Shown here: piece by piece, positions 56,048 to 64,000 of the stretch
How the letters are laid out: each line of letters begins with the position of its first letter
Position numbering within the stretch: the stretch's first letter is position 1
From: JBLHOS01 sp047623825
Lineage (GTDB): Bacteria; Pseudomonadota; Alphaproteobacteria; Rhodobacterales; Rhodobacteraceae
Length of the DNA stretch: 64,000 bases
Reading direction: 5' to 3'
NCBI GenBank assembly: GCA_047623825.1
Contig: JBLHOS010000001.1
Coordinates: forward strand, 62,001 to 126,000
Notes under the pieces: model-generated
What the model was told of the DNA's origin: nothing
Databases searched by the model: none
What the model saw: only the letters and a program-made list of their open reading frames with translations
Made by a program: the position numbers and the translations under genes

Positions 56048-59000
56048 ATGAACCAGGAACTGACAAAAAACCCGTTTAACCCGCTGACACCGCAAAAGAC
56101 CTTTGATGAAATCAAAGTATCTTTGGCATCGCCAGAGCGGATTCTCAGCTGGTCTTACGGTGAGATCAAGAAGCCTGAGACTATCAACTACCGGACGTTC
56201 AAGCCTGAGCGGGACGGCCTATTCTGTGCGCGTATTTTTGGCCCTGTAAAGGACTATGAATGCCTGTGCGGCAAGTATAAGCGCATGAAATATCGCGGCG
56301 TTGTCTGCGAGAAATGTGGTGTGGAAGTTACGCTGCAAAAAGTCCGCCGTGAGCGGATGGGCCACATCGAGCTGGCCTCACCAGTTGCACATATCTGGTT
56401 CTTGAAGTCGCTTCCGTCGCGCATCGGCCTGATGCTGGACATGACACTGCGTGATCTTGAGCGGATCCTGTATTTCGAAAACTACGTGGTAATCGAACCG
56501 GGTCTGACGGACCTCACCTACGGGCAGTTGATGTCTGAAGTGGAGTTCATGGACGCACAGGACGCTTATGGCATGGACGCCTTCACCGCCAATATTGGTG
56601 CTGAAGCGATTCGTGAAATGCTGTCAGCGATTGATTTGGATGCTGAGGCAACTCAGCTGCGCGAAGATCTGAAAGTGGCAACAGGCGAACTGAAGCCAAA
56701 GAAGATTATCAAGCGTCTCAAAATCGTCGAGAGCTTCCTTGAGTCGGGCAACCGGCCTGAGTGGATGATCTTGACAGTTGTGCCGGTAATCCCGCCAGAG
56801 CTGCGCCCGCTGGTGCCGCTGGATGGGGGTCGTTTCGCGACGTCAGACCTGAATGATCTGTATCGTCGGGTTATCAACCGCAACAATCGTCTGAAACGCC
56901 TGATTGAGCTGCGCGCGCCTGATATCATCGTTCGTAACGAAAAGCGGATGTTGCAGGAGTCGGTAGATGCATTGTTCGACAACGGCCGTCGTGGTCGCGT
57001 AATCACGGGTGCCAATAAGCGTCCGCTGAAATCGCTGTCTGACATGCTGAAGGGTAAGCAAGGCCGCTTCCGTCAGAACCTTTTGGGCAAACGCGTCGAC
57101 TTCTCGGGGCGGTCCGTCATTGTGACGGGTCCGGAGCTGAAGTTGCATCAATGTGGCTTGCCCAAGAAGATGGCGCTCGAGCTGTTCAAGCCGTTCATCT
57201 ATTCACGGCTAGAGGCTAAAGGTCTGTCTTCGACGGTCAAACAAGCCAAAAAGCTGGTCGAGAAAGAGCGTCCCGAGGTTTGGGATATTCTGGATGAAGT
57301 GATCCGTGAACACCCTGTCATGTTGAACCGTGCGCCTACGCTGCACCGTCTCGGTATTCAGGCGTTTGAACCGGTTCTGATCGAGGGTAAGGCGATCCAG
57401 CTGCACCCGCTGGTTTGTTCTGCTTTCAATGCCGACTTTGACGGTGACCAGATGGCCGTGCACGTCCCACTGAGCCTCGAGGCCCAGCTGGAAGCGCGCG
57501 TTCTGATGATGTCCACAAACAACGTTCTGTCGCCTGCAAACGGTGCGCCGATCATTGTTCCTTCGCAGGATATGATCCTGGGTCTCTATTACATCACGCT
57601 AGAGCGTGAAGGGATGAAGGGTGAAGGCATGATCTTCTCCTCCGTCGAAGAGGTTCAGCATGCGTTGGACGCGGGCGAAGTGCACCTGCACTCCAAGATC
57701 CAAGCCCGGATCCCGCAGATTGATGAAACCGGTCAAGAAGTGATGCAGCGGTTTGTGACGACCCCGGGTCGGGTTCGACTTGGTGAGTTGCTGCCGTTGA
57801 ATGCCAAAGCTCCGTTTGAGTTGGTGAATCGTCTTTTGCGCAAACGCGAAGTGCAGCAGATCATCGACACGGTCTATCGTTACTGCGGTCAAAAAGAGTC
57901 TGTGATCTTCTGTGACCACATCATGACCCTGGGCTTTCGTGAAGCGTTCAAGGCTGGCATCAGCTTTGGCAAAGACGACATGGTTATCCCTGAAGAGAAG
58001 TGGCCGTTGGTTGATGAGACCCGTGGCCAAGTCAAAGAGTTTGAGCAGCAGTACATGGACGGCCTGATCACCCAGGGCGAAAAGTACAACAAGGTCATCG
58101 ACGCGTGGTCCAAGTGTAACGACAAGGTCACCGATGCGATGATGCTGGCGATCTCGACCAGCCTGCGTGACGAAGACGGATCTGAGGCTGAGCCAAACTC
58201 AGTCTACATGATGGCGCACTCCGGTGCGCGTGGCTCTGTAACCCAGATGAAGCAGTTGGGCGGCATGCGCGGCCTGATGGCCAAGCCATCCGGTGAGATC
58301 ATCGAAACGCCGATCATCTCGAACTTTAAGGAAGGTCTGACCGTTCTGGAGTACTTCAACTCGACCCACGGCGCCCGCAAGGGTCTGTCGGACACCGCAT
58401 TGAAGACTGCCAACTCGGGTTACCTGACACGTCGTCTGGTGGACGTTGCACAAGACTGCATCATCCGGATGATCGATTGCGGCACCGAAAAGTCGATCAG
58501 AGCCGAAGCGGCAGTGAACGATGGTGAAATCGTCTCTTCCTTGGCTGAGCGCATTTTGGGCCGGACGGCCGCAGAAGACGTAATGGTCCCGGGAACTGAC
58601 GAAGTCGTCGTCGCCGAAGGTGAGCTGATTGATGAGCGTAAAGCCGACGCGGTTGAAGCGGCCGGAGTTGCCTCCATGCGGATCCGGTCACCGTTGACTT
58701 GTGAAGCAGAAGAGGGCGTTTGCGCTACATGCTACGGTCGTGATTTGGCGCGCGGTACGCGGGTCAATACCGGTGAAGCCGTCGGCATCATCGCGGCCCA
58801 GTCCATTGGTGAACCCGGTACACAGCTGACAATGCGGACGTTCCACATTGGCGGCGTTGCACAGGGTGGTCAGCAGTCGTTCCAAGAAGCTGGTCAAGAA
58901 GGCAAGATTGAGTTCCGCAACATCAACCTGCTGAAGAACTCAGCGGGTGATCAGGTTGTTATGGGTCGGAATATGACCTTGGCAATCGTCGATGATCAGG

Positions 59001-60253
59001 GTGGTGAGCGGGCCAGCTTTAAGCTGAGCTATGGTACCAAGGTGTTTGTATCTGAGGGTGAGACTATCTCCCGCGGTGACAAGCTTTACGAATGGGACCC
59101 ATACACTCTGCCAATCATCGCTGAGAAGGCCGGTACCGTGAAATTTGTCGACCTTGTGACCGGTATTGCCGTGCGCGATGAGACAGATGATGCGACTGGT
59201 ATGACCCAGAAAATCGTGACCGATTGGCGTGCTGCGCCAAAAGGCAATGAACTGAAGCCTGAGCTAATCATCGTCGGTGAAGATGGTGAGCCGGTCCGCA
59301 ACGACGCGGGCAACCCGGTCACCTATCCAATGTCTGTCGATGCGATTTTGTCGATCGAAGAAGGTCAGGAGGTCGTAGCTGGTGAAGTTCTGGCGCGGAT
59401 CCCACGTGAGGGTGCGAAGACCAAGGACATTACTGGTGGTCTGCCACGGGTTGCGGAATTGTTTGAAGCTCGTCGTCCAAAGGACCACGCGATCATCGCA
59501 GAGATTGATGGTTACGTGAAATTTGGCCGTGACTTTAAAAACAAGCGCCGCATTTCTTTGGTGCCAAGCGATGAAAACCTCGAGCCGGTCGAATACATGG
59601 TGCCCAAGGGGAAACACATCCCCGTCGCCGAGGGCGATTTCGTCCAAAAGGGCGAGTACATCATGGACGGCAACCCTGCGCCGCATGACATCCTGCGGAT
59701 CATGGGTATTGAGGCCTTGGCTGACTACCTGATCGACGAAGTTCAGGACGTCTACCGTCTGCAAGGCGTGAAGATCAACGATAAGCATATCGAAGTGATC
59801 GTCCGTCAGATGCTGCAGAAGTGGGAGATCAAGGACAGCGGAGAAACCACGCTTTTGAAGGGTGAAAACGTCGATAAAGCTGAGTTTGATGAGGCCAACG
59901 CCAAGGCGATCTCCAAAGGAGGTCGTCCGGCAACGGGTGAGCCGATCTTGTTGGGTATCACCAAGGCAAGCCTTCAGACCCGGTCGTTCATCTCAGCTGC
60001 TTCGTTCCAGGAAACAACGCGCGTGCTGACCGAGGCTTCGGTTCAGGGCAAGCGGGACAAACTGGTCGGCCTGAAAGAGAACGTGATCGTTGGACGTCTG
60101 ATCCCTGCCGGTACTGGTGGGGCAACTCAGCAGGTTCGTCGGATCGCACTAGAGCGGGACACCAAAGTGATCGACGAGGCTCGTGCAGAAGCACAAGCCG
60201 CTGCGGCCTTGGCAGCTCCTCTGCCAAGCGAACTGGATAACGCTGTCGAATAA
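56048..60253 (+). CDS. rpoC: RNA polymerase beta-prime subunit
   Basis: Carries the catalytic magnesium; 1401 residues. The N-terminal zinc site shows [23 protein letters not shown], the bridge to the active centre is [16 protein letters not shown] (three Asp), the second zinc site includes [15 protein letters not shown], and the C-terminal ends [22 protein letters not shown] precedes the ATG. A terminator follows 24 bases after the stop. Confidence 0.99.
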   Translation: MNQELTKNPFNPLTPQKTFDEIKVSLASPERILSWSYGEIKKPETINYRTFKPERDGLFCARIFGPVKDYECLCGKYKRMKYRGVVCEKCGVEVTLQKVRRERMGHIELASPVAHIWFLKSLPSRIGLMLDMTLRDLERILYFENYVVIEPGLTDLTYGQLMSEVEFMDAQDAYGMDAFTANIGAEAIREMLSAIDLDAEATQLREDLKVATGELKPKKIIKRLKIVESFLESGNRPEWMILTVVPVIPPELRPLVPLDGGRFATSDLNDLYRRVINRNNRLKRLIELRAPDIIVRNEKRMLQESVDALFDNGRRGRVITGANKRPLKSLSDMLKGKQGRFRQNLLGKRVDFSGRSVIVTGPELKLHQCGLPKKMALELFKPFIYSRLEAKGLSSTVKQAKKLVEKERPEVWDILDEVIREHPVMLNRAPTLHRLGIQAFEPVLIEGKAIQLHPLVCSAFNADFDGDQMAVHVPLSLEAQLEARVLMMSTNNVLSPANGAPIIVPSQDMILGLYYITLEREGMKGEGMIFSSVEEVQHALDAGEVHLHSKIQARIPQIDETGQEVMQRFVTTPGRVRLGELLPLNAKAPFELVNRLLRKREVQQIIDTVYRYCGQKESVIFCDHIMTLGFREAFKAGISFGKDDMVIPEEKWPLVDETRGQVKEFEQQYMDGLITQGEKYNKVIDAWSKCNDKVTDAMMLAISTSLRDEDGSEAEPNSVYMMAHSGARGSVTQMKQLGGMRGLMAKPSGEIIETPIISNFKEGLTVLEYFNSTHGARKGLSDTALKTANSGYLTRRLVDVAQDCIIRMIDCGTEKSIRAEAAVNDGEIVSSLAERILGRTAAEDVMVPGTDEVVVAEGELIDERKADAVEAAGVASMRIRSPLTCEAEEGVCATCYGRDLARGTRVNTGEAVGIIAAQSIGEPGTQLTMRTFHIGGVAQGGQQSFQEAGQEGKIEFRNINLLKNSAGDQVVMGRNMTLAIVDDQGGERASFKLSYGTKVFVSEGETISRGDKLYEWDPYTLPIIAEKAGTVKFVDLVTGIAVRDETDDATGMTQKIVTDWRAAPKGNELKPELIIVGEDGEPVRNDAGNPVTYPMSVDAILSIEEGQEVVAGEVLARIPREGAKTKDITGGLPRVAELFEARRPKDHAIIAEIDGYVKFGRDFKNKRRISLVPSDENLEPVEYMVPKGKHIPVAEGDFVQKGEYIMDGNPAPHDILRIMGIEALADYLIDEVQDVYRLQGVKINDKHIEVIVRQMLQKWEIKDSGETTLLKGENVDKAEFDEANAKAISKGGRPATGEPILLGITKASLQTRSFISAASFQETTRVLTEASVQGKRDKLVGLKENVIVGRLIPAGTGGATQQVRRIALERDTKVIDEARAEAQAAAALAAPLPSELDNAVE

Positions 60254-60277
60254 GCGAACCTATAAGACAACAAATAA

Positions 60278-60310
60278 GGCTCCGGTGGATCAGATCCGCC
60301 GGGGCCTTTT
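60278..60310 (+). terminator. intrinsic terminator of rpoBC
   Basis: GGCTCCGGTGGATC (60278-60291) pairs with GATCCGCCGGGGCC (60293-60306) across a minimal loop, with G-U pairs, followed by TTTT and CCTTTT. It closes the rplJL-rpoBC run. Confidence 0.88.
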
Positions 60311-60402
60311 CCTTTTGAGGTCCATAAATGCAAGCGGGATGGATCGTGCGAAGGGCTAGCGCGCACTGGCAAAAATTCTTGCAATAACTGAGGCGCAGTT
60401 GG

Positions 60403-60924
60403 TTAGCGTACCAAGACCCACAATCGGTGGCTTTTGGCAAATCGGGATATGATAACGGCGTGATTTTTGCGAAGGCACACGGGCTTGAGATCAATGCCCC
60501 CAATACGGCTGAGGATATGGGCCGGCTTGAGCCGAAAGATCATCGACAGCTGATCAAGACGCATACGCTGTTTGACTGTATCCCAGTTTAGTGTGAGCGG
60601 TGCTACATCTTGGTCCGTCATCACCCGATTGACAGGCCGAAGGTGGGCAGTGCTTTCTTGAAGATAATCGACGTTTTGGGAAAGTCTGTGCATGGTCACC
60701 ACCAACAGCCGGAATGCCCTTGGTTTGGGACGGTGCAAAAATGTCCCACGGAAGCCATCTGCCGACGTCCGCTGAAATCTGGTAGGAGCGTTTAGACATA
60801 TCGCATTTGATGCCAAGATCTCTGAACCAACCAATTTTGAGGCTGAATTAATCTGGGCAGTTCCGTATTTTTTTAACAGTGGGTCATTAAATAAATAAAA
60901 CGGCTGACTGACGGAACGTGGCAT
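60403..60924 (-). CDS. doubtful hypothetical protein in an 800-base gap
   Basis: The 60254-61055 stretch beyond the rpoC terminator has no gene I recognise. The only long frame on the minus strand runs from ATG 60924 to 60403 (173 residues). From about 60690 on it looks mildly protein-like (MHRLSQNVDYLQESTAHLRPVNRVM, then LDQLSMIFRLKPAHILSRIGG), but the first part is AT-rich and poor in typical codons, and no ribosome-binding site precedes it. It may be a decayed gene or chance. No family, domain or membrane segment is visible. Confidence 0.22.
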   Translation of the reverse strand: MPRSVSQPFYLFNDPLLKKYGTAQINSASKLVGSEILASNAICLNAPTRFQRTSADGFRGTFLHRPKPRAFRLLVVTMHRLSQNVDYLQESTAHLRPVNRVMTDQDVAPLTLNWDTVKQRMRLDQLSMIFRLKPAHILSRIGGIDLKPVCLRKNHAVIISRFAKSHRLWVLVR

Positions 60925-61055
60925 AAATGCAAATGATACGCTCAACGATGCCTAGCCCACGTTTGGACCTATTTCGTTCTGACAGGTTTGCGCAGCGGGG
61001 ATTCCCACTGCTTTCGCAATCGCCTAGGGTCTCGGCAGACAGGCTGTGAGGACGG

Positions 61056-61904
61056 ATGACGCAAGAGATCAAAAACCAACTGATCGGTGTTTGCCGGTTT
61101 TCATATCTGGGTGACGGTGGTTTCATTGCGTCCGGTAGGAAGCAGGATGAACTAGAGGCGCATCTATATGGTGCTGAACGGATGCTGCGTCGCTTCGCGT
61201 TTTTTGAGGCCATGTGCTTACCTTCGCTTGCCGCTCAGACCGATCAGAATTTCACGCTTGTGGCCCTGATCGGTGACACCATGCCGTACCGCTGGCGACG
61301 CAAGCTCAAGAACCTAATGGACGTCTATCCATTCTTGCAAATTTGTACGCTAGAGGCTGCTGGCCCTTTGAATTCGACGCGCCGGGCGTTTCGCCGCGCG
61401 ACTGACAACGATGCAGATTTCGTTACTGGCTTTCGGATCGATGATGATGATGCGGTGGCGATCGATTATATCGGCAAGACGCGGGCGATGGCGGACCATT
61501 TGCTGGCCCACGGATTTGCCGATGCCAATAACCCCGCTGTTATCGCGTATCACCACGGCCTTTATTGGGACCTGAACGATCACGAAGCCCCGTTTTATGA
61601 CTTCAGTGAAACCGCTCCTCTTGGTTTGGCCAGTGCAATGATTACGCCTGCGGATATGCAGACCAACATTTTCCGATGGAACCACCGCAGACTGGCTGCG
61701 CATTGCCGGTGTTGGTTGGATCCGACCGAGCGGATGTTCGTGCGCACACTACACCGACACAACGACAGTGACCGCTCAATCCCACCCGGATCGATCCCGG
61801 TTGGTTTGCCAAAGGCGCGACGCATTCTGGAGGAGCGGTTTGGATTAGACACAACCAAAGTCATCCCCCTGATGTGGCGCAAAAAGGCTGCACCAGAGAA
61901 ATGA
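61056..61904 (+). CDS. putative rhamnosyltransferase family protein
   Basis: A 282-residue protein matching the putative rhamnosyl transferase family (PF11316), common in marine alphaproteobacteria. It opens IGVCRFSYLGDGGF, has RFAFFEAMCLPSLAAQTDQNFTLVALIGD and the acidic FRIDDDDAVAIDY, which is likely the nucleotide-sugar/metal site. No partner for a polysaccharide pathway is adjacent; the sugar and acceptor are unknown. GAGG lies just upstream of the ATG. It overlaps the next gene by 4 bases. Confidence 0.82.
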   Translation: MTQEIKNQLIGVCRFSYLGDGGFIASGRKQDELEAHLYGAERMLRRFAFFEAMCLPSLAAQTDQNFTLVALIGDTMPYRWRRKLKNLMDVYPFLQICTLEAAGPLNSTRRAFRRATDNDADFVTGFRIDDDDAVAIDYIGKTRAMADHLLAHGFADANNPAVIAYHHGLYWDLNDHEAPFYDFSETAPLGLASAMITPADMQTNIFRWNHRRLAAHCRCWLDPTERMFVRTLHRHNDSDRSIPPGSIPVGLPKARRILEERFGLDTTKVIPLMWRKKAAPEK

Positions 61905-62779
61905 CACTGACCCCAAACCTGCGCGGTGCCACCTATATGATGGCCAGCATGGCTGCCTTTAGCCTTAGTGATGCGTGTGTGAAATTCGTGGTCGAAGACC
62001 TGCCGCTGTTTCAGATGGTTTTTCTTCGTGGAATTTCGACAACGCTTTTGATGCTGGGGATCATGCGTGGCATGGGCGTTCCGGATTTTCGTATACCGCG
62101 TGGTGATTTGGGGCGTGTGACCCTCCGCACTGTGGCAGAAGTTGGTGCGATGGTGCCCTTTCTGATTGCGTTAACCAATATGCCCTTTGCAAACGTAGTG
62201 GCCATCATGGCGGCATTGCCGTTGGTGGTGACGCTGGCGGGGGCAGTGTTTCTGGGGGAGCAAGTTGGGTGGCGTAGATGGGGCGCAATTCTAGTGGGAT
62301 TTTTTGGTGTCATATTAATTGTCCAACCGGGTGGTGATGGCTTCACTGGCTATGCGCTGGTGGCCCTGTTGGCGGTTGTCGGAATAACTATCCGCGACAT
62401 CGTCACACGCCGGCTCAGCACGGCCGTGCCGTCCATGACTGTCGCCTTGCTCACAGCTGTATCAGTTTGCCTATTTGGCGGCGTGCTGTCCCTTGCGGAG
62501 CCCTGGCAGCCGCTAAATATTAGCAGCACAATTTTGATGTTAACCGCGTCAGTTTTCATCATCGGGGGCTATGTGTTTTCGGTTCTGGTCATGCGGGTCG
62601 GAGAGATCGGTTTCGTTGCACCGTTTCGATATACCTCCTTGATCTGGGCTCTGGGGCTCGGCTATTTGGTTTTCGGCGAATGGCCGAACACATTGGCCTT
62701 GATCGGTAGCCTGATTGTTGTGTCGACGGGTGTCTTCACACTTTACCGCGAACGGGTGGTGATACATCGCTCAGGATAG
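61901..62779 (+). CDS. DMT superfamily (EamA) permease
   Basis: A 292-residue membrane protein with ten hydrophobic segments arranged as two EamA repeats: ATYMMASMAAFSLSDACVKFVVEDLPLFQMVFLRG, FANVVAIMAALPLVVTLAGAVFLGEQVGWRRW, and later FVAPFRYTSLIWALGLGYLVFGEWPN. Such proteins export amino acids, nucleotides or other metabolites; the substrate is unknown. ATG 61901 overlaps the rhamnosyltransferase stop as ATGA. Confidence 0.9.
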   Translation: MTLTPNLRGATYMMASMAAFSLSDACVKFVVEDLPLFQMVFLRGISTTLLMLGIMRGMGVPDFRIPRGDLGRVTLRTVAEVGAMVPFLIALTNMPFANVVAIMAALPLVVTLAGAVFLGEQVGWRRWGAILVGFFGVILIVQPGGDGFTGYALVALLAVVGITIRDIVTRRLSTAVPSMTVALLTAVSVCLFGGVLSLAEPWQPLNISSTILMLTASVFIIGGYVFSVLVMRVGEIGFVAPFRYTSLIWALGLGYLVFGEWPNTLALIGSLIVVSTGVFTLYRERVVIHRSG

Positions 62780-62791
62780 GACTTGGTGCTG

Positions 62792-62820
62792 TTGACAAGC
62801 CCCGCGACTCCTCATATATC
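62792..62820 (+). promoter_or_regulatory. near-consensus sigma-70 promoter of the rpsL operon
   Basis: TTGACA (62792-62797) and TATATC (62815-62820) are spaced by exactly 17 bases, about 200 bases before rpsL. The -35 box is a perfect consensus. The 62780-63015 stretch holds this promoter and a long leader, and no gene. Confidence 0.75.
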
Positions 62821-63015
62821 GCGGTCCACTCGGGTCGTTGCAATCTTCTTCGAAATGCCGAGTAAGCAGATTTAAGTGGTCAAGATCCAGGCGTAAGCCT
62901 CGATCCTCTGGGAATTCCACCGCGTCGTCTGGGACAGTAACCGGACGCATGCGGTATTGGCGTATTCGTGTGTGCGATGCGCCTTTTGACATGAATAAGC
63001 GAAACGGGGAACCGA

Positions 63016-63387
63016 ATGCCGACGATCCAACAGCTGATCCGCAAGCCGCGGCAGCCCAAGACCAAACGGTCCAAATCAATGCACTTGCAAGCTTGCCCGC
63101 AAAAGCGGGGCGTCTGTACGCGCGTCTATACAACCACTCCAAAGAAGCCGAACTCGGCGATGCGGAAAGTTGCCAAGGTGCGTTTGACGAATGGCTTTGA
63201 GGTGATCAGCTACATTCCGGGTGAAAGCCACAACCTTCAGGAACACTCTGTGGTTCTGATCCGCGGCGGTCGTGTAAAAGACCTTCCCGGTGTGCGTTAT
63301 CATATCCTGCGCGGTGTTCTGGATACCCAGGGCGTTAAAGACCGCAAACAACGCCGTTCAAAATACGGCGCCAAGCGCCCGAAGTAA
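63016..63387 (+). CDS. rpsL: 30S ribosomal protein S12
   Basis: Decoding-centre protein, 123 residues. The N-terminal [21 protein letters not shown] is standard. The streptomycin-sensitive residues are kept: Lys43 in [11 protein letters not shown] and Lys88 in [11 protein letters not shown]. It leads the str operon with rpsG and fusA downstream. GGGGAA lies upstream of the ATG. Confidence 0.98.
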   Translation: MPTIQQLIRKPRQPKTKRSKSMHLQACPQKRGVCTRVYTTTPKKPNSAMRKVAKVRLTNGFEVISYIPGESHNLQEHSVVLIRGGRVKDLPGVRYHILRGVLDTQGVKDRKQRRSKYGAKRPK

Positions 63388-63399
63388 GAGGAAACGTAG

Positions 63400-63870
63400 A
63401 TGTCTCGTCGCCACGCCGCTGAAAAACGCGAAGTTCTGCCGGACGCCAAATTTGGCGACCGCATTCTGACCAAATTCATGAACAACCTGATGGTCGACGG
63501 CAAAAAAGCCGCCGCCGAGCGGATTGTTTACAACGCATTTGACCGCGTTGAAGCGAAACTCAAGAAATCGCCACTTGAGGTGTTTCATGAGTCGCTGGAA
63601 AACATCAAACCAGCCGTTGAGGTGCGTTCGCGCCGCGTTGGTGGTGCAACCTATCAGGTTCCCGTCGAGGTTCGCCCAGAGCGCCGCGAAGCTTTGGCCA
63701 TCCGTTGGTTGATCATTGCAGCTCGTAAGCGCAACGAGAACACCATGGAAGAGCGTTTGGCCGGTGAACTGGTAGATGCAGTCAATTCCCGCGGATCAGC
63801 CGTTAAAAAGCGTGAAGACACGCACAAAATGGCAGACGCAAACAAAGCGTTCTCTCACTACCGCTGGTAA
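63400..63870 (+). CDS. rpsG: 30S ribosomal protein S7
   Basis: 16S rRNA-binding head protein that initiates 30S head assembly. The 156 residues begin [44 protein letters not shown] and contain [38 protein letters not shown] precedes the ATG, 12 bases after rpsL. Confidence 0.98.
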   Translation: MSRRHAAEKREVLPDAKFGDRILTKFMNNLMVDGKKAAAERIVYNAFDRVEAKLKKSPLEVFHESLENIKPAVEVRSRRVGGATYQVPVEVRPERREALAIRWLIIAARKRNENTMEERLAGELVDAVNSRGSAVKKREDTHKMADANKAFSHYRW

Positions 63871-63880
63871 CAGTCGGGAC

Positions 63881-63904
63881 GGCCCGGTGCTGCGAACCCG
63901 GGCC
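63881..63904 (+). other. stem-loop in the rpsG-fusA gap
   Basis: GGCCCGG (63881-63887) pairs with CCGGGCC (63898-63904) round a TGCTGCGAAC loop. No T-run follows directly. In many bacteria the rpsL-rpsG-fusA message is controlled by S7 binding near this point; a link here is only suggested by position. Confidence 0.45.
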
Positions 63905-63942
63905 TCCTTGCACCTTTCATTTTCTGCCTAAGGACTACACCA

Positions 63943-64000
63943 ATGGCACGCGATTATCCGCTCGACCGCTACCGGAACTTTGGGATCATGGCCCATATTG
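63943..64000 (+). CDS. fusA: translation elongation factor EF-G (3' end outside window)
   Basis: Only the first 19 codons are present: [19 protein letters not shown], the family N terminus leading to the GHVDAGKTT-type G1 loop (here AHI-). EF-G catalyses translocation on the ribosome. AAGGA lies upstream of the ATG. A tuf copy often follows fusA but is not visible. Confidence 0.93.

Noticed and set aside
60610..60795. 61-codon plus-strand frame in the rpoC-rhamnosyltransferase gap
   Set aside because: No ribosome-binding site, atypical amino-acid makeup (many His, Pro, Cys) and overlap with a longer minus-strand frame; no support.
1..64000. CRISPR array, prophage, insertion sequence, integrase or rRNA operon
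   Set aside because: No regularly spaced repeats, transposase or phage genes and no rRNA sequence seen on reading the window.

Overview
The window is one stretch of bacterial chromosome from an alphaproteobacterium, almost certainly a marine member of the Rhodobacteraceae (Roseobacter group). The evidence is family content and gene order: the pdxJ-acpS-lepB-rnc-era block, the chvI-chvG-hprK-rapZ-EIIA-HPr operon, a twin-transmembrane protein beside etfB/etfA, DUF1491, DUF6473, an ATP-type pckA and a methylsuccinyl-CoA dehydrogenase of the ethylmalonyl-CoA pathway. Base composition is moderately GC-rich. I see no insertion sequence, prophage, CRISPR array or rRNA. The genus cannot be settled from this window.

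Layout. 1-2104: formylation genes (active deformylase cut by the window edge, a motif-degenerate second deformylase, fmt) and a small membrane protein. 2137-7048 (minus): SDR, rnhA, methyltransferase, DUF3429, two tandem LysE exporters, a decayed glycolipid-binding gene and ispH. 7181-9630: a c-type cytochrome, a frameshifted peroxiredoxin, a NYN nuclease-like protein and folK. 9775-18864: a housekeeping run rpoZ-rsh-DUF2062-pdxJ-secreted protein-LysE-acpS-lepB-rnc-era-DUF1491-recO, with many 4-base overlaps. 18849-25792: META protein, an orphan P-loop ATPase under a large inverted repeat, a reductase, mcd, a TauE-type permease and pckA. 26092-31554: the ChvI/ChvG two-component system followed by the incomplete regulatory PTS (HPr kinase, RapZ, EIIA-Man, HPr) and an acyltransferase. 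31561-37612: hydroxyacyl-CoA dehydrogenase, DUF6473, etfA/etfB, cobalamin adenosyltransferase, a HIG1-like protein, an SDR and an SH3 protein. 37761-43144: parC, DUF898, an M48 peptidase and a lipoprotein. 43270-64000: tuf, an acyltransferase, gnd, tRNA-Trp, secE-nusG-rplKA-rplJL-rpoBC, a poorly coding gap, a rhamnosyltransferase and a DMT permease, then a near-consensus promoter and rpsL-rpsG-fusA (fusA cut by the edge).

How it fits together. Most of the window is translation, transcription and envelope housekeeping. Central carbon genes (mcd, hydroxyacyl-CoA dehydrogenase, ETF, cobalamin adenosyltransferase, pckA, gnd) suit growth on acetate-level substrates through the ethylmalonyl-CoA pathway with gluconeogenesis. 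Control is represented by ChvGI, the regulatory PTS and Rsh (ppGpp).

The observations most worth a second look are: an intrinsic-terminator hairpin inside the 5' coding region of hprK; a pair of small secreted-protein genes either side of tRNA-Trp, one decayed by deletion and frameshift; a nested inverted repeat that would hide the Shine-Dalgarno sequence of an orphan ATPase; a deformylase paralogue lacking catalytic residues; a G7-tract frameshift in a peroxiredoxin; and a probable CTG start overlapping the pdxJ stop. I did not find a clearly novel multi-gene defence or biosynthetic system.
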